From positions 1 to 64,000 of the forward strand of contig NZ_CP018800.1 of assembly GCF_002795825.1 (NCBI RefSeq): a stretch of 64,000 bases of DNA, read 5' to 3'. This document shows positions 57,284 through 64,000 of this stretch, in pieces; the stretch's first letter is position 1; each line of letters begins with the position of its first letter. The notes under the pieces were generated by a model, which was not told the origin of the DNA, did not search any database, and was given only the letters and a program-made list of their open reading frames with translations. Origin of the DNA: Mariprofundus ferrinatatus (GTDB taxonomy: Bacteria > Pseudomonadota > Zetaproteobacteria > Mariprofundales > Mariprofundaceae). The position numbers were made by a program, and so were the translations under genes.

Positions 57284-59752
57284 ATGGGGATAAAGTGGCT
57301 CAAATCAGTGAAGATGCGACTTAAGGCTCGTTCGGATGCCGAACATGAGCAGGCGATCTTACGAATTCTGATTGCTACCATCTGTTGCTTTTACTTCTAT
57401 CTCGCCGGGCCACAGGTGGCCTTTTATATAGCCGCGTCATATTTGCCGACATCTCTAGCAATTATTGGATGGATCGTATTCTTCCCTGATGTTAATCCGG
57501 TGCGAAGATATGTCGCGATTACTACCGATGTCGGAATGGTTTCTTTGGGCGTCATCCTGTCTGGTGGCGAGGAGGGAGTTGTTTTTGTAGCAATTTATCT
57601 CTGGATTATTACCGGCAATGGTTTCCGCTTTGGCGTTAATTATCTGCTATACGCCACGCTGCTATCGTTGGCATCATTTACAGTGATTACGCGGTACAAT
57701 GCTTATTGGCACGAGCATATTCCCATGGTTGTCGGATTGTTGATAATTATTGCAATAGTTCCACTATTTATGGCGAGCCTGATTCGCAAGTTAAACAGGG
57801 CAATTGATGCGGCAGAAGCAGCAAATCAGGCCAAGTCTCAGTTTATTGCCAATATGAGCCACGAGTTGCGCACGCCGCTGAATGGCATCATTGGCATGAA
57901 TGACCTTTCATTGAGCACAAAGCTGAACAAGGAACAGAAGCGTTTCGCTATTGTGATCAGGGATTCTGCTTACCATCTTCTCGGGCTGATCGAACGCATT
58001 CTAGATATGTCCAAGATTGAGGCGGGCGGGCTTGAGCTCGAGAAAATCCCTTTCGACTTGCATCAACTTATGCATGGTGTGGTCGCCATGTTTGAAGGAA
58101 AGGCGCTGGAAAAAGGCATCAGGATTTCTCTTCATATTGATCCGGAAGTGCCCTTCTCCCTGATTGGAGATCCCAAACACCTGAAGCAGATCCTGCTCAA
58201 TATCATAGGTAACGCCGTGAAATTTACTGAACAGGGTAGCGTTAGCGTGAAGGTGGGGCTTGCTGATACAAGTGAAGAGACACGGATCGTATTCAACATT
58301 TCCGACACGGGAATTGGCATGTCTGAAGCAGCCCAGGAGAAAATCTTCGAGCGCTTTTCTCAGGCGGATTCCTCTATTACCCGTCGCTTTGGCGGCACTG
58401 GCCTCGGCACCACCATTTCAAAAAACCTGACGGAGATGATGGGAGGCTCCATTGGGCTGTTCAGCACTGAAGGGGTGGGCAGCGTGTTTACGATAGAAAT
58501 TCCCTTCGAGCGACAGGAAGACAAAACCGTTCCAAGGGATTTGACCAAGATCAATATTCTGGTGCTTGGAGAAAACTATTCGGGTAATCCACTGGAAGCG
58601 ATGCTCCATAGATGGGGGACTCATTATACTTTCATTGATAATGAAAAATTTCTTTTGTCCAGCATTGAGGATGCCTGGTCAACCGGGCATCCCTACGATG
58701 TTGTCATGGTCTGTCGCGATGCGCTCCAATGTGCGCCCGAGTTGGTAGCGCAATCGATTCGGAATAAATGTGAGTTTGCTGGTATTGATTTGATTTTGAT
58801 TGAGTCCGACAGGGCCGCCTCTTCACATTCAAGCATGGTAGAGGCCGGCTACTCTTCCGTGCTCCACCTGCCGGTTCAGCAGTCACTGCTTTTCAATGCC
58901 CTGCATGCATCCAGCATTATTCATCACTCTGCAGATATTATTTCTATCAAGGATGTAATGAAGCGAAAGATGGCTCTGCGCTCACTGAACATTCTTCTGG
59001 CCGAAGACAATCCTGTTAATCAGGAGGTGGCGAATGAGATGCTTACGAGGGCAGGTCATAAGGTCGATATCGCACACGATGGAGAAGAGGCGCTCGATGC
59101 CCTCGCCAGCGACAAAGAGTACGACCTTGTCCTTCTGGATATGAATATGCCCAATGTTTGCGGTCTTGATGTGCTGAAGCAGTTTCGCTTTATGGATACC
59201 AGTGCATCCACTCCGGTACTGATGCTCAGTGCAGATGCGCTCCCTGAAACCGTTAACGAATGTATGGAGGCGGGTGCAAACGATTACCTGACAAAGCCGA
59301 TCCGGGTTTCTGAATTGCTGGCGAAGGTAGCCGAGTTCTGCGGTGAACAGGATGAAAAATTAGAAAGGTCGGATGATGAGAGTCATTCACCCCCGCCCGC
59401 TAAGGGAAGTATTCTGGATGATGAGGTACTGGGTGAGCTGTTCGGTCTGGTTCGCGAATCTGATACTCGCGATCGTCTGTTACGTTCTTACGAAACCTCC
59501 GGCAGTGAAAGCCTGATACAGCTTCGCCAGGCTGCGGCTCAGGGTAGTAGCCAGGACTATCTATTAAGAATTCATGGGTTCAAAGGCTCTTCCGGCACGC
59601 TGGGGCTGAAAGAGGTTGTTATGCTGTGCGGGGAAATAGAAACCATTGGTGATGCCATTGGCCCTCCTGCTATGGCTGATTTCTGCAGCAAACTGGATGT
59701 TGCATTCAAACAGGGCTGTGATGCCCTGCGAGATTATCTGCGAGACAATTAA
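57284..59752 (+). CDS. rpfC: RpfC-type hybrid sensor histidine kinase
   Basis: Predicted receptor of diffusible signal factor (DSF). The N-terminus ([12 protein letters not shown]) aligns with the Xanthomonas RpfC sensor segment, followed by five membrane helices to about 168. HisKA has the phospho-acceptor His193 in [12 protein letters not shown]; the HATPase domain follows, then a receiver with [12 protein letters not shown] and a C-terminal Hpt domain with [13 protein letters not shown]. Length (822) and domain order fit RpfC. The rpfF gene is convergent, 97 bases away. No rpfG (HD-GYP) is nearby. Confidence 0.9.
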   Translation: MGIKWLKSVKMRLKARSDAEHEQAILRILIATICCFYFYLAGPQVAFYIAASYLPTSLAIIGWIVFFPDVNPVRRYVAITTDVGMVSLGVILSGGEEGVVFVAIYLWIITGNGFRFGVNYLLYATLLSLASFTVITRYNAYWHEHIPMVVGLLIIIAIVPLFMASLIRKLNRAIDAAEAANQAKSQFIANMSHELRTPLNGIIGMNDLSLSTKLNKEQKRFAIVIRDSAYHLLGLIERILDMSKIEAGGLELEKIPFDLHQLMHGVVAMFEGKALEKGIRISLHIDPEVPFSLIGDPKHLKQILLNIIGNAVKFTEQGSVSVKVGLADTSEETRIVFNISDTGIGMSEAAQEKIFERFSQADSSITRRFGGTGLGTTISKNLTEMMGGSIGLFSTEGVGSVFTIEIPFERQEDKTVPRDLTKINILVLGENYSGNPLEAMLHRWGTHYTFIDNEKFLLSSIEDAWSTGHPYDVVMVCRDALQCAPELVAQSIRNKCEFAGIDLILIESDRAASSHSSMVEAGYSSVLHLPVQQSLLFNALHASSIIHHSADIISIKDVMKRKMALRSLNILLAEDNPVNQEVANEMLTRAGHKVDIAHDGEEALDALASDKEYDLVLLDMNMPNVCGLDVLKQFRFMDTSASTPVLMLSADALPETVNECMEAGANDYLTKPIRVSELLAKVAEFCGEQDEKLERSDDESHSPPPAKGSILDDEVLGELFGLVRESDTRDRLLRSYETSGSESLIQLRQAAAQGSSQDYLLRIHGFKGSSGTLGLKEVVMLCGEIETIGDAIGPPAMADFCSKLDVAFKQGCDALRDYLRDN

Positions 59753-59795
59753 TATCTGTCGGGATTCTTGTTGAGGCCAGCCTTGGGATAAATAA

Positions 59796-59831
59796 GGAGT
59801 ATTACTCCGGGGAGAGAGCACCCCCCGGAGT
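59796..59831. terminator. Convergent hairpins between rpfC and rpfF
   Basis: ACTCCGGGG (59804-59812) and CCCCGGAGT (59823-59831) form a perfect 9-base-pair stem with a 10-base loop. An overlapping alternative, GGAGTA-T-TACTCC (59796-59808), cannot form at the same time. There is no T-run on either strand, so they could be weak bidirectional terminators or protect the 3' ends. Confidence 0.45.
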
Positions 59832-59849
59832 TATACAGTTGCTTTCAAA

Positions 59850-60863
59850 TTATCCCACCTTCTGAGTCTGTTTTTTTACCAGCCGTTCCATCATGCGTAA
59901 GTCCTTGGCCTCCAGCTTGAATGCTGTGTCAACCCAGATTGAAGCAACATTCAATAGCTCTTCATAGGTTACAGGGTTGCTGCAACGCTTCGCTTTTCGG
60001 AAGGCGCGATAGCCATTTCTGAAACGGCCCTCTTTTTTGATGTAATCGTAGACGGCCTGCTCTCCTTTGCCATCCTCGGCTAGAAAATCGACTACGCCAA
60101 GTTCATGCATCTCTTCCGCTGTATAAAGTCGACCGCTTAATACCAGCCGCTCTGCTTCGACCATGCCTACCTTGCGCGAAAGAAGTGCATATGCTCCTGC
60201 TCCTGGAAACAGGTTAAACAGAATATCCGGAAGGCCCATTTTTGCACTGCGTTCGGCAATAAGAACTTCGCTGGAGATGGCTGCTTCGAAACCACCACCA
60301 AGTGCGTCACCTTGAACAAGCGCAATTGTGGTAATCTCACCATTAATACCGGTATGATTTCGGTAAAGAATGTCGTTGCATGCTGTAGCATATTGCATCA
60401 AGCCATCTCGGTCTCCGTTGCCGATCAGTTCACAAAAAAGACTAAGGTCTCCGCCGAGGTTATAAATACCCGGTACATCAGAGCCGGAGACAATATATTG
60501 CACATCCTTATATAAGTGAGGTTTGGCAGTAACTTCGTCATACCAGTGTTGAATCTCTTTTGTTAGTTCATATGAGAAGCATGGCCTTGGCTTGGCGTTC
60601 ATTTTCAACCATGCAATGCCCTTATCCTGTTCAAAATGGAGGCCCATATACTTATAGCTCTCCATGGGTGTGGAAATGTTCTCATGGGCACTTGTTCGTA
60701 GTGCATTAGCTTTGAAGTGGTACTGTTCAACGTATTTGTATGCATCCAAATTATGGCTGTGCTGTTTCATGTTTGGACTCCCCTCATTGTGCACAAAGGG
60801 TTCGTTTACTTCTCTAATGTTGGTTGGTCGTAAGCTGTTGGTGTCATACTTAATTTGCCCCAT
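59850..60863 (-). CDS. rpfF: RpfF-type DSF synthase (crotonase superfamily)
   Basis: Predicted to make a cis-2-unsaturated fatty acid signal (DSF) from an acyl-ACP. Motifs shared with Xanthomonas RpfF are YNLGGDLSLFC, IALVQGDALGGGFEAA, FNLFPGAGAY and IWVDTAFKLEAKDLRMMERLVKKQ. The first catalytic Glu is kept (Glu193, GGGFE) but the second is Asp213 (GLPD). ATG 60863 has AAGGAG nine bases upstream (337 residues); ATG 60770 has GAGGGG upstream (306 residues). Either way it is longer at the N-terminus than the 289 residues of Xanthomonas RpfF. Confidence 0.88.
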   Translation of the reverse strand: MGQIKYDTNSLRPTNIREVNEPFVHNEGSPNMKQHSHNLDAYKYVEQYHFKANALRTSAHENISTPMESYKYMGLHFEQDKGIAWLKMNAKPRPCFSYELTKEIQHWYDEVTAKPHLYKDVQYIVSGSDVPGIYNLGGDLSLFCELIGNGDRDGLMQYATACNDILYRNHTGINGEITTIALVQGDALGGGFEAAISSEVLIAERSAKMGLPDILFNLFPGAGAYALLSRKVGMVEAERLVLSGRLYTAEEMHELGVVDFLAEDGKGEQAVYDYIKKEGRFRNGYRAFRKAKRCSNPVTYEELLNVASIWVDTAFKLEAKDLRMMERLVKKQTQKVG

Positions 60864-61362
60864 CTTTGTAATCTCCTTATCACAATTGTTGCGAAGGACT
60901 GCTCCCCCGGATTCGCCAGAATGCACTCTGTTCTAGTGTTACGTCAACATTCCGACGTAAATATGCATAATTTAAGGCTATATTTGCCTATACCTATGGC
61001 TAGGTTTGAGGCTTTCCTCGATGGATAAGCTGTAGCTGGCGGAATTTTGACGACAGGGAGGCGGTGAAATAAGGCGATATAGCAGGGTCGTTATTATCGA
61101 CAGCAGGCCAACTGAAAAAAGGTTTGTCGCTGTCGGTAACTATGCCGCTGTTCACAATGCCACCTTCAGTTGTTCCGTCCGAATAGCAGGTACGTATTGT
61201 TGGCAAGGTGAACAGGGTGAGCTAACAGGACTGGAGAAACCGGACAGGTTGTTGTCGTATGAAATCTGCGGGCTCGACTGATGGCGGACAGGGTGTATCT
61301 TTTGATGGATGAATGAATGTAACGCGAGCTTTGGCAGCGCTGAAGAGTGGCGAGAGAAGGCG
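60864..61362. other. Long intergenic region between rpfF and the small gene at 61363
   Basis: About 500 bases without a convincing gene. It contains the TTACGTC-N8-GACGTAA inverted repeat and an AT-rich stretch near 60961-61000. Two minus-strand frames (61000-61206, 61166-61381) lack a Shine-Dalgarno sequence and recognisable content. Frequent TATA-like words occur near 60970-61000, as expected of a divergent promoter region. Confidence 0.4.
60939..60960. promoter_or_regulatory. Inverted repeat upstream of rpfF
   Basis: TTACGTC (60939-60945) and GACGTAA (60954-60960) are a perfect 7-base inverted repeat around an 8-base spacer (22 bases in all). It lies 76 bases upstream of the 60863 start of rpfF, a normal place for an operator. 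The regulator is unknown. Confidence 0.5.
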
Positions 61363-61551
61363 ATGCAGAGATCCGGCTCAATCGATGGCGATGAGTCCGA
61401 ACGGCGCAGCGCCCTTGCCGAAGCCCATAATCGGAAGCATAAGATAATAGACCCGGATATTCTGGCCGACCAGCAGCTCTACATTCTTGGTAAGATGGAT
61501 TTGGAGGAGTATCAGGCGTACCTTCTGTTTAAACACGGCAAGGCAGGATAA
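61363..61551 (+). CDS. Small uncharacterised protein, about 62 residues
   Basis: Not recognised. It is hydrophilic and helical, with a conserved-looking end (DPDILADQQLYILGKMDLEEYQ, read as DPDILADQQLYILG then MDLEEYQAYLLFKHG). GAGAG lies about 6 bases before ATG 61363; the frame is open to 61309. The TauE/SafE gene follows 8 bases later, suggesting cotranscription. The ending resembles small antitoxin-like proteins, but no toxin is adjacent, so this is not claimed. Confidence 0.6.
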   Translation: MQRSGSIDGDESERRSALAEAHNRKHKIIDPDILADQQLYILGKMDLEEYQAYLLFKHGKAG

Positions 61552-61559
61552 GAGATCGT

Positions 61560-62378
61560 ATGTCTGAAATAGAGTTGGGGCTGATCATATACGGGCTGCT
61601 GGTTGGGCTTGGGGCAGGATTGATTGGAGGCGCTCTCGCAGGGTTGGCAGGGGTCGGTGGCGGGCTGATTTATGTGCCGCTATTTTATCTGTTTGCCCCT
61701 CCTGATACCAATGGCATGGCAATGCATGTTTTTGCCAGCATGGTGGCTGTTGTGATGACAGGCTACTTCTCAGCAAGGTCGCACTGGCACCTGGGGCATG
61801 TTAACGGTAAAAAACTTGTGGCACTGTTGCCGGGGCTTGTAATCGGGGCTGCAGTCGGGCTGTGGAATACGCTACAGCTGTCGCAGTTCTGGATACTGAC
61901 AGCTCTTGCTCTGCTCAATGCATGGGTGGCTTTTGATTATGGTCGGGATTTCCATCTCAAACTCAGAAAAAATATGATTTCGACCAAGCTTCTTGCCTGG
62001 CCTATAGGCTTTATATCCGGAACGGTCGGTATCGGAGGCGGTACGATGATCGTACCCTTGCTAAGGCGGACCCTGCCTCTGAAAGAGGCGGTTGGTACTG
62101 CATCGATGGCCGGCGTATTTATGGTGCTTTGCGCAGTCATCCTGAATTTTTCTCTGGAGCCTGATTGGGTAGGTGTGCTTGTCGAGGATTGGCAGTTTCT
62201 GGTTGGGGTATGGATCGGGATTGTATTAATAGTACCGTTTTCTGCGCATAAAGCCGCTGCCCTTCATGGATCGGTAGATGAGGGAAAGCTGCGCCTTGCG
62301 CTCAAGACACTGTTTATTGCGCTTTCGCTTGGATTGCTTGGAGCTGCACTTCTGGCGCTGTTTCAGTTCGGGCTTTAA
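61560..62378 (+). CDS. TauE/SafE family anion exporter
   Basis: Membrane transporter of 272 residues with about eight helices and two inverted repeats carrying GLAGVGGGLIYVPL and GFISGTVGIGGGTMIVPLL. The family moves sulfite, sulfoacetate or related anions; the substrate here is not known. Its stop overlaps the rodA stop by four bases (TTAA). Confidence 0.92.
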   Translation: MSEIELGLIIYGLLVGLGAGLIGGALAGLAGVGGGLIYVPLFYLFAPPDTNGMAMHVFASMVAVVMTGYFSARSHWHLGHVNGKKLVALLPGLVIGAAVGLWNTLQLSQFWILTALALLNAWVAFDYGRDFHLKLRKNMISTKLLAWPIGFISGTVGIGGGTMIVPLLRRTLPLKEAVGTASMAGVFMVLCAVILNFSLEPDWVGVLVEDWQFLVGVWIGIVLIVPFSAHKAAALHGSVDEGKLRLALKTLFIALSLGLLGAALLALFQFGL

Positions 62379-63487
62379 AGCAGCGGGCTTCCCGGCCGCT
62401 GCCAGGGAATACGATCCTTTGATTCGATAGCAACCCGCATGACAAGACCGAGGGCGGCCAGCATGGTGACCAGTGCCGAGCCTCCGTAGCTGATGAAGGG
62501 AAGCGGCAAACCCACGACCGGAAGCAGGCCTGAAACCATGCCGATGTTTACGCTGATGTAGAGCAGGAATACCGAAGCCACGCCGATGCAGACCAGCGAG
62601 CCGAATCGGGAATGGGCGCGATAACTGATCATCAGAATGCGAGTGATCAGGATGGTATAGAGAACCAGCAGTATGGTGGCTGCGACAAAGCCGCCCTCTT
62701 CTGCCAGTACCGCGAAGATAAAGTCGGTGTGCTGTTCAGGCAGGAAGTGCAGGGATGCCTGTGTTCCCTGCATATAACCTTTGCCGAACAGGCCTCCCGA
62801 GCCGATCGCAATCGTTGACTGAATCACATGGTAGCCGGCCCCCAGAGGATCTGATTGTGGGTCAAGCAGGGTCAGTACGCGCCGCTTCTGGTAGTCGTGC
62901 ATGATGAAGTTCCAGAGTACCGGCAAAGAAGCTAGTGCAAGAACAACAGCAATGCCGAACCAGCGCCATGGCAGCCCGGACGCGATCAGCATTGCCGAGG
63001 CGGCAAACAGCAATACAAGTGTCGTTCCGAGATCGGGCTGAATGACAATCAGAGCTGCGGGTGCAACGGCAAGCATAAGGGCGATTGCCAGATTCGCCAT
63101 GGAGTCGGCCTCACGGCTGGCAAACCAGTGGGCCAGCACAAACATCAGCGCCCACTTCATCAGTTCCGACGGCTGCAGGTTGATTACGCCGAGATCAAGC
63201 CATCGCCTGGCCCCCATCTGGACATCCCCAACCAGCGGCACCAAAGCCAGCAGAATCAGGGCTACGATGTAGAAGGGCCAGCTGGCAAGTCCCAGAAAGC
63301 GAAGCGGAATGAAGCAGAGAAGCAGGAATACAGAGAAGCCGACACTCAGAAATATGAGCTGTTTCTTCCACAGCAATGCATCACCCTGATGTATCGCCGC
63401 ATACAGGGTAATCAGGCCGACCGTGATCAGGCTGGCAACCGATGCAAGCAGAATCCAGTCAACGGAGCGAAGGGCACGGAAGATCAC
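62375..63487 (-). CDS. rodA: Peptidoglycan glycosyltransferase RodA
   Basis: SEDS-family polymerase that builds the side-wall peptidoglycan with PBP2. The 370 residues have ten membrane segments and the family's WKKQLIFLSVGF, QPDLGTTLVLL and LLPVVGLPLPFISYGGSALV motifs, with the catalytic Asp in the latter loop region. GTG 63487 overlaps the PBP2 stop by four bases (GTGA), the usual mrdA-rodA order. Confidence 0.96.
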   Translation of the reverse strand: MIFRALRSVDWILLASVASLITVGLITLYAAIHQGDALLWKKQLIFLSVGFSVFLLLCFIPLRFLGLASWPFYIVALILLALVPLVGDVQMGARRWLDLGVINLQPSELMKWALMFVLAHWFASREADSMANLAIALMLAVAPAALIVIQPDLGTTLVLLFAASAMLIASGLPWRWFGIAVVLALASLPVLWNFIMHDYQKRRVLTLLDPQSDPLGAGYHVIQSTIAIGSGGLFGKGYMQGTQASLHFLPEQHTDFIFAVLAEEGGFVAATILLVLYTILITRILMISYRAHSRFGSLVCIGVASVFLLYISVNIGMVSGLLPVVGLPLPFISYGGSALVTMLAALGLVMRVAIESKDRIPWQRPGSPLL

Positions 63488-64000
63488 AGTTGCTGCCCCT
63501 CATCTCTTGCTTCCTCTTTGGCAGCAAGAACCCTGATAATGGCATCTGCAACAGGTGCAGCATCACTGCCGCCATGGCCGCCATGTTCGACAAAAACTGC
63601 AAAAGCGACTTTCGGCTTGTCATAAGGTGCATAGCCCATAAACCACGCATGATCACGATGGCGCTTGAGAATTTCCTGTTTGCTGAGCTTGCCACTCTTT
63701 TCATCATCCTGTGCCATTTTGACCACTTGCGCCGTACCGGTTTTGCCTGCCACCGGCCAGGGGGTGGATCTGAGCGGCCAGTAGGCGGTGCCTCCCGGGC
63801 TGGCAACCACATCGCGCATCGCCTTGCGAACCTGTTCGAGATGTTTCGGATCTACTTCAGCTTGATGCAGGAGTTCAGCCTCCTGATCCGCGAGAAGCTG
63901 CGGCTTGAGGATTTTGCCGCCATTGGCAATGGCCGCAGCAAGGCGGGCAATCTGCAGCGGCGTGGTGGTAAGCTGCCCCTGTCCGATGGCGGTGATCATC
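63484..64000 (-). CDS. mrdA: Penicillin-binding protein 2, C-terminal part (cut by window end)
   Basis: Transpeptidase partner of RodA in cell elongation. Only the last 171 or so residues are in the window; the start lies beyond 64000. The visible part includes SxN-to-KTGTA region with KTGTAQVV and the downstream DHAWFMGYAPYDKPK stretch, typical of the PBP2 transpeptidase domain. The full protein cannot be judged from here. Confidence 0.94.
   Translation of the reverse strand, partial: MITAIGQGQLTTTPLQIARLAAAIANGGKILKPQLLADQEAELLHQAEVDPKHLEQVRKAMRDVVASPGGTAYWPLRSTPWPVAGKTGTAQVVKMAQDDEKSGKLSKQEILKRHRDHAWFMGYAPYDKPKVAFAVFVEHGGHGGSDAAPVADAIIRVLAAKEEARDEGQQL

Noticed and set aside
61000-61206. 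68-codon minus-strand frame in the rpfF upstream region
   Set aside because: No ribosome site and no recognisable features; overlaps another frame on the same strand.

Overview
The window looks like the replication-origin end of a Gram-negative proteobacterial chromosome. It opens with dnaA-dnaN-recF-gyrB and is almost entirely housekeeping genes, tightly packed with many 1-4 base gene overlaps. The cell has an outer membrane (OprB porin, MipA/OmpV protein, several lipoproteins). It matures cytochrome c by System II (ResB/CcsA) and builds Fe-S clusters with a SUF system under an IscR-like Rrf2 regulator. It makes isoprenoids by the DXP route. My best guess, by gene content and protein style only, is a marine iron-oxidising Zetaproteobacterium such as Mariprofundus. 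No 16S gene or iron-oxidation gene lies in the window, so this is an inference.

Layout. 1-8040: a candidate origin between dnaA and dnaN, then recF, gyrB, purM, purN. 8040-11000: a spacer with no gene, a tiny lipoprotein and an OmpR-type two-component system (minus strand). 11000-15050: a NUDIX hydrolase and the minus-strand biotin cluster bioF-bioH-bioC-bioD. 15050-20000: comF, glutaredoxin, carbonic anhydrase, rsmA, tpiA, secG, tRNA-Leu(GAG), a second tiny lipoprotein, a DUF2784 protein. 19600-28240: a PfkB kinase, MipA, a UV-endonuclease-like/DUF1722 fusion, a lipocalin, DUF523, an O-methyltransferase, two EF-hand exported proteins around a YdjM-like membrane protein, a ferredoxin-reductase and a glycosyltransferase. 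28220-32360 (minus): hemC, rsmD and a two-gene M16 peptidase pair. 32500-43190: a haem-binding diguanylate cyclase, purH-purD-purE, a YrdC-like gene, resB-ccsA, galU, tsaB and a low-molecular-weight phosphatase. 43180-46905 (minus): xseB-ispA-dxs-tlyA. 47000-49260: lipB, OprB porin, a small acidic protein. 49350-57250: the rrf2-sufBCDSUT run, continuing into nnrS, a Rieske ferredoxin and a small cysteine-rich protein. 57280-60860: a convergent RpfC-type sensor kinase and RpfF-type DSF synthase. 61360-64000: a small protein, a TauE/SafE transporter, rodA and the C-terminal part of penicillin-binding protein 2.

The most interesting region is 57284-60960. It holds both signature genes of diffusible-signal-factor (DSF, cis-2-unsaturated fatty acid) cell-cell signalling, arranged convergently. 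The synthase has an Asp in place of the second crotonase catalytic Glu, and a clean inverted repeat lies upstream of it. Next in interest are a perfect 18-base palindrome placed exactly between the -35 and -10 of the suf regulator promoter, the extension of the suf operon into nnrS and Rieske genes, a c-type-haem diguanylate cyclase with an almost leaderless start, and five convergent gene pairs that end in the same 4-base overlapping stop codons.
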